From Bacillota bacterium (lineage in GTDB: Bacteria > Bacillota > DTU030): a stretch of 8,095 nt of DNA. The notes beneath the pieces are model-generated. The model had not been told where the DNA came from, did no database searches, and saw only the letters and a list, made by a program, of their open reading frames with translations. Position numbers and translations under genes: made by a program. The first letter of the stretch is position 1, and each line of letters starts with the position of its first letter. Where the stretch lies: assembly GCA_012842325.1 (NCBI GenBank), contig DUTA01000033.1, forward strand, positions 1 through 8,095. Direction: 5' to 3'. Below are positions 5,591 through 8,095 of the stretch, piece after piece.

Positions 5591-6804
5591 GATGCAGTGA
5601 AGTTTGCGAGCTCTTATCCAGCTACATGGATGGTATGCTGCCGGCCGAACAGATGCAGGCCGTTGCTGAACACCTGTCCCTTTGCCCCGACTGCCGGGAG
5701 GAGCTGCGGCTGCTGGAGGAAACCGTCGCCCTTTTGCGCACTTTGGGGGAAGTGGAACCACCGGCTGATCTTAAGGATAGTATTCTGAAAAAAGTAAATG
5801 CTTCTGCCAAGGAAGGCGAGCAGGTTGTATCCATCCGGGACCGGCTCAAAAAATGGGGGTCCCTGGGCGGTCTCGTTGCCGTCGCTGCTTGCCTTTTATT
5901 TGTGGCAGTTATCATTGGCCCGAGTTTTCCAGGCTTTAAAATGGGTGCCAATCTGGCCCTTCCGGAAGAGGCTGCCGAAGGGGCCGAAGGGGAAAGTGGC
6001 TTTTTCGCAGCGGAAATGCCCCAGGATGGGGCGCAAAGCCTTGAAATGGAAATCTTCAGCGGCGGCCAGGGTGGGGCTACGGCTGCCCCGCGCCTTATGG
6101 CCGACAGCGCCCCCCAGCTTGAGCGGAAGGTTATTAAAAGGGCCTATCTGAGCCTGGTGGTTGAGGATCTGGAGGGGGACTTTGACAGGGTGGTGGCCAT
6201 AGTTGAGGAAGCGGGGGGATTTGTCCAGAGCTCCAGCACCTGGGAGAATGAAAGGCAGCGCACAAGCAATCTCTCCGTACGGGTGCCGGTGGATAGATTC
6301 ACGGAGATTCTGTCCCGCCTGGAGGAGCTGGGCAGGGTGGAAGGGCGAGAGATTAGCGGTCAGGATGTGACTACCGAGTATGTGGATACCGAGGCCCGCC
6401 TCCGGAATTTAGAGCGGCAGGAAGAACGCTTTTTGGAGATTTTGGACCGGGCCAATACGGTGGAAGAGATCCTCAATATTGAGCGGGAACTGGAACGGGT
6501 CCGGGGCGAGATCGAAGCCCTCACTGCCCGCCTGAAAAGCCTGGATGAGCTGACGAGTCTCTCCACCATCGATATTGAGTTAAGGCAACTTAAGGTTTCG
6601 GCGGAGCGGATTGCCCCGCCGGGGTGGTCGGGGGTTTTGGCAGAAGCCTACCAGGCGGCCGTCAGTACCGTCAACAGCATCCTGAATTTTATTGGAGAGC
6701 TGATAATCTTTTTGGGGCGCATCCTGCCCATCCTGCCTCTGGTTCTCCTGGCCTGGCTGGGTTTCCGCTGGTACAAAAAGGGCAGAAAGGGTGGAGATGA
6801 ATAG
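5587..6804 (+). CDS. Membrane zinc anti-sigma factor fused to DUF4349
   Basis: Predicted to hold the ECF sigma factor inactive at the membrane; 405 residues. The N-terminal cytoplasmic part is a ZAS-type zinc-finger anti-sigma domain: C3, then H29-x3-C33-x2-C36, the same spacing as C11-H37-C41-C44 in Streptomyces RsrA, with an extra cysteine at C7. A membrane segment follows (about 91-114, LGGLVAVAACLLFVAVIIG), then an acidic, glycine- and alanine-rich linker (120-175). Residues 178-335 form a DUF4349 domain with a coiled-coil-like stretch (about 268-320), and a second hydrophobic segment (about 365-393) ends in a basic tail (WYKKGRKGG). The extracytoplasmic DUF4349 part is probably the sensor. 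ATG 5587 overlaps the sigma stop (ATGA) and has GGGGGAG upstream; a longer open frame from 5458 has no such support. An internal ECF promoter may raise its level. Release could be by zinc/thiol redox or by proteolysis; the sequence does not decide. Confidence 0.88.
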   Translation: MRCSEVCELLSSYMDGMLPAEQMQAVAEHLSLCPDCREELRLLEETVALLRTLGEVEPPADLKDSILKKVNASAKEGEQVVSIRDRLKKWGSLGGLVAVAACLLFVAVIIGPSFPGFKMGANLALPEEAAEGAEGESGFFAAEMPQDGAQSLEMEIFSGGQGGATAAPRLMADSAPQLERKVIKRAYLSLVVEDLEGDFDRVVAIVEEAGGFVQSSSTWENERQRTSNLSVRVPVDRFTEILSRLEELGRVEGREISGQDVTTEYVDTEARLRNLERQEERFLEILDRANTVEEILNIERELERVRGEIEALTARLKSLDELTSLSTIDIELRQLKVSAERIAPPGWSGVLAEAYQAAVSTVNSILNFIGELIIFLGRILPILPLVLLAWLGFRWYKKGRKGGDE

Positions 6805-6828
6805 GCGCAGGGAGCGCCTTATTTTTTT
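6803..6828 (+). terminator. Rho-independent terminator after the anti-sigma gene
   Basis: AGGCGC (6803-6808) pairs with GCGCCT (6814-6819) around the loop AGGGA, followed by TA and seven T (6822-6828). The hairpin begins within the anti-sigma stop codon (TAG 6802-6804), so the sigma/anti-sigma transcript ends right at the gene end and is separate from polA. Confidence 0.85.
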
Positions 6829-6937
6829 ACCACCTCCTTCCTCCCCCATCCCGGGCAGGGAGGTATTTGGCCGGGGAGTGGTGAAAATAATAGGTATTAT
6901 AGTGGCAGGCAAAGGGGTCACGAGAGGGGTGAAAACC

Positions 6938-8095
6938 ATGGGAAAAAAGCTGATCCTAATCGATGGTAACAGCCTGGTCCACCGGGCTTTTCACGCCATC
7001 CCGCCCCTGACCACCGGCTCAGGGCAGCATACCAACGCCGTTTACGGCTTTACCACCATGTTTTTAAGACTGCTGGAAGACGAGAGGCCCGACTACCTGG
7101 CCGTGGCCTTTGACAAGGGCAAGGTTACCTTCCGCCACGGGGAATATGGGGAGTACAAGGCCAACCGCGCCGAAACCCCGGACGAACTTCGTTCCCAGTT
7201 CCCCCTGGTAAAGGAGCTCCTGGAAGCCTACCGGGTACCCATCTTCGAACAGGAAGGTTATGAAGCCGATGATTTGCTGGGAACCCTGGCCCGGAAAGCC
7301 GAGGCGGAGGGGTTTTCTGTTTTAATCGTTTCCGGGGACCGGGATATCCTCCAGCTGGTTTCCCCCGGGGTGAAGGTCCTCCTGACCCGGCGGGGGATAA
7401 CGGAACTGGAAGTGATGGATGCCGCAAGGGTAGAGGAATACCTGGGTGTGCTTGCAGAGCAGGTTGCGGACTACAAGGGCCTGGTCGGGGATCAGACCGA
7501 CAACATCCCCGGTGTACCCGGGATCGGTGCCAAAACGGCCGCCAGGCTGTTGAAGGAGTATGCCGATCTGGAAGAGATATTGGCCAACCTGGAAAAAGTA
7601 ACCCCAAAGGGGGTCCGCAGCAAGCTGGAGCAGTACTGTGAGCAAGCCCGCCTCAGCAAGAGGCTGGCAACCATTGTCTGCGATGTGCCCCTGACCGTCA
7701 ATTGGGAGGAGCTCAAGCGGAAGGAGCCCGACTGGGATGCCGTCGCCAACCTTTTCCGGGAGCTGGAGTTTCGCAGTCTCCTCCAGCGGGTTGGCCCTGA
7801 CCTGCCTGTCCAGATGGAAACGGGGTATACAGTCCTTGCCACCCCGGCTCAACTGGAGCCGGTTCTCGCCCGGATCCGGGAGGAGGGGGAAGTGGGTTTT
7901 TCCCTCATCGGTTCCGAGGATGATCCCCGGCAGGGTGAAATTTTGGGCTGCGTTCTGGTTCTAAAGGGGGGAGAACTCTACTATCTACCCCGCTCCCTCT
8001 GGCAGGAAACGAAGAGCGATCAGGAAATTAGAAAAACACTGGCCTCCTTCTTTTCTGAAGCGGCCATTAAAAAATATACCCACGGCGCCAATATT
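6938..8095 (+). CDS. polA: DNA polymerase I, N-terminal part (runs off window)
   Basis: Repair and Okazaki-fragment-processing polymerase; the first 386 codons are present without a stop and the polymerase domain lies beyond the window. Residues 1 to about 290 are the 5'-3' nuclease, with its acidic metal ligands visible: D9 (LIDGNSLVHRAFH), D59 (AFDKG), D111/D112 (EADDLLG), D134/D136 (SGDRDILQL) and D185/D188 (GDQTDNIPG), followed by the DNA-binding helix-hairpin-helix VPGIGAKTA. From about 297 a 3'-5' exonuclease-like domain begins, but the E. coli DTE motif position reads F-S-L-I-G (321-325), so proofreading should be absent, as in other Firmicute Pol I enzymes. ATG 6938 has AGGGGTG (6925-6931) six bases upstream; an in-frame GTG at 6929 is less likely. 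The gene follows a terminator and needs its own promoter in 6829-6937, where TATTAT (6895-6900) is a weak -10 candidate and CCTCCC/GGGAGG (6840-6845/6858-6863) could form a small hairpin. Confidence 0.95.
   Translation, partial: MGKKLILIDGNSLVHRAFHAIPPLTTGSGQHTNAVYGFTTMFLRLLEDERPDYLAVAFDKGKVTFRHGEYGEYKANRAETPDELRSQFPLVKELLEAYRVPIFEQEGYEADDLLGTLARKAEAEGFSVLIVSGDRDILQLVSPGVKVLLTRRGITELEVMDAARVEEYLGVLAEQVADYKGLVGDQTDNIPGVPGIGAKTAARLLKEYADLEEILANLEKVTPKGVRSKLEQYCEQARLSKRLATIVCDVPLTVNWEELKRKEPDWDAVANLFRELEFRSLLQRVGPDLPVQMETGYTVLATPAQLEPVLARIREEGEVGFSLIGSEDDPRQGEILGCVLVLKGGELYYLPRSLWQETKSDQEIRKTLASFFSEAAIKKYTHGANI

Overview
The window looks like chromosomal DNA from a GC-rich Clostridia-class Firmicute of the Moorella/Desulfotomaculum/Peptococcaceae type. 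This is judged from gene content and style: strong AGGAGG ribosome binding sites, a cell-wall enzyme with copper-amine-oxidase-like stalk repeats, an ECF sigma/zinc anti-sigma pair, and a PolA without proofreading residues. The species cannot be named from sequence alone. All confident genes are on the + strand.

Layout: (1) 1-497 is a visibly AT-richer stretch with no convincing gene; it holds a probable large stem-loop terminator (31-111) from a gene to the left. (2) 498-1964 encodes an exported L,D-transpeptidase whose reading frame runs 121 bases into the next gene; a stop lies 34 bases before that gene in the -1 frame, so a frameshift is possible. (3) 1844-3409 encodes an ACT-PAS-AAA+-HTH (TyrR-like) sigma-54 enhancer-binding regulator. 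(4) 3410-3621 is a dense control region: three copies of a 16-bp dyad GGMAAC-N4-GTTKCC, then a near-perfect -24/-12 sigma-54 promoter. (5) 3622-4815 encodes methionine gamma-lyase. (6) 4901-4925 is a terminator whose hairpin contains the -35 element of an ECF-type promoter. (7) 4970-5590 encodes an ECF sigma factor and 5587-6804 its membrane anti-sigma factor, a zinc-binding N-terminus fused to a DUF4349 domain; a second copy of the ECF-type promoter lies inside the sigma gene just before the anti-sigma gene. (8) After a terminator (6803-6828), DNA polymerase I starts at 6938 and runs off the window.

Two regulatory circuits can be read from the DNA. In the first, the TyrR-like activator probably senses an amino acid through its ACT domain, binds the three helically phased dyads and opens the sigma-54 promoter of methionine gamma-lyase. 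This would be a dedicated sigma-54 switch for methionine breakdown to methanethiol, 2-oxobutyrate and ammonia. In the second, the ECF sigma factor probably drives its own gene and, from an internal promoter, extra anti-sigma factor. Both are inferences from motif position and gene order, and both are testable.
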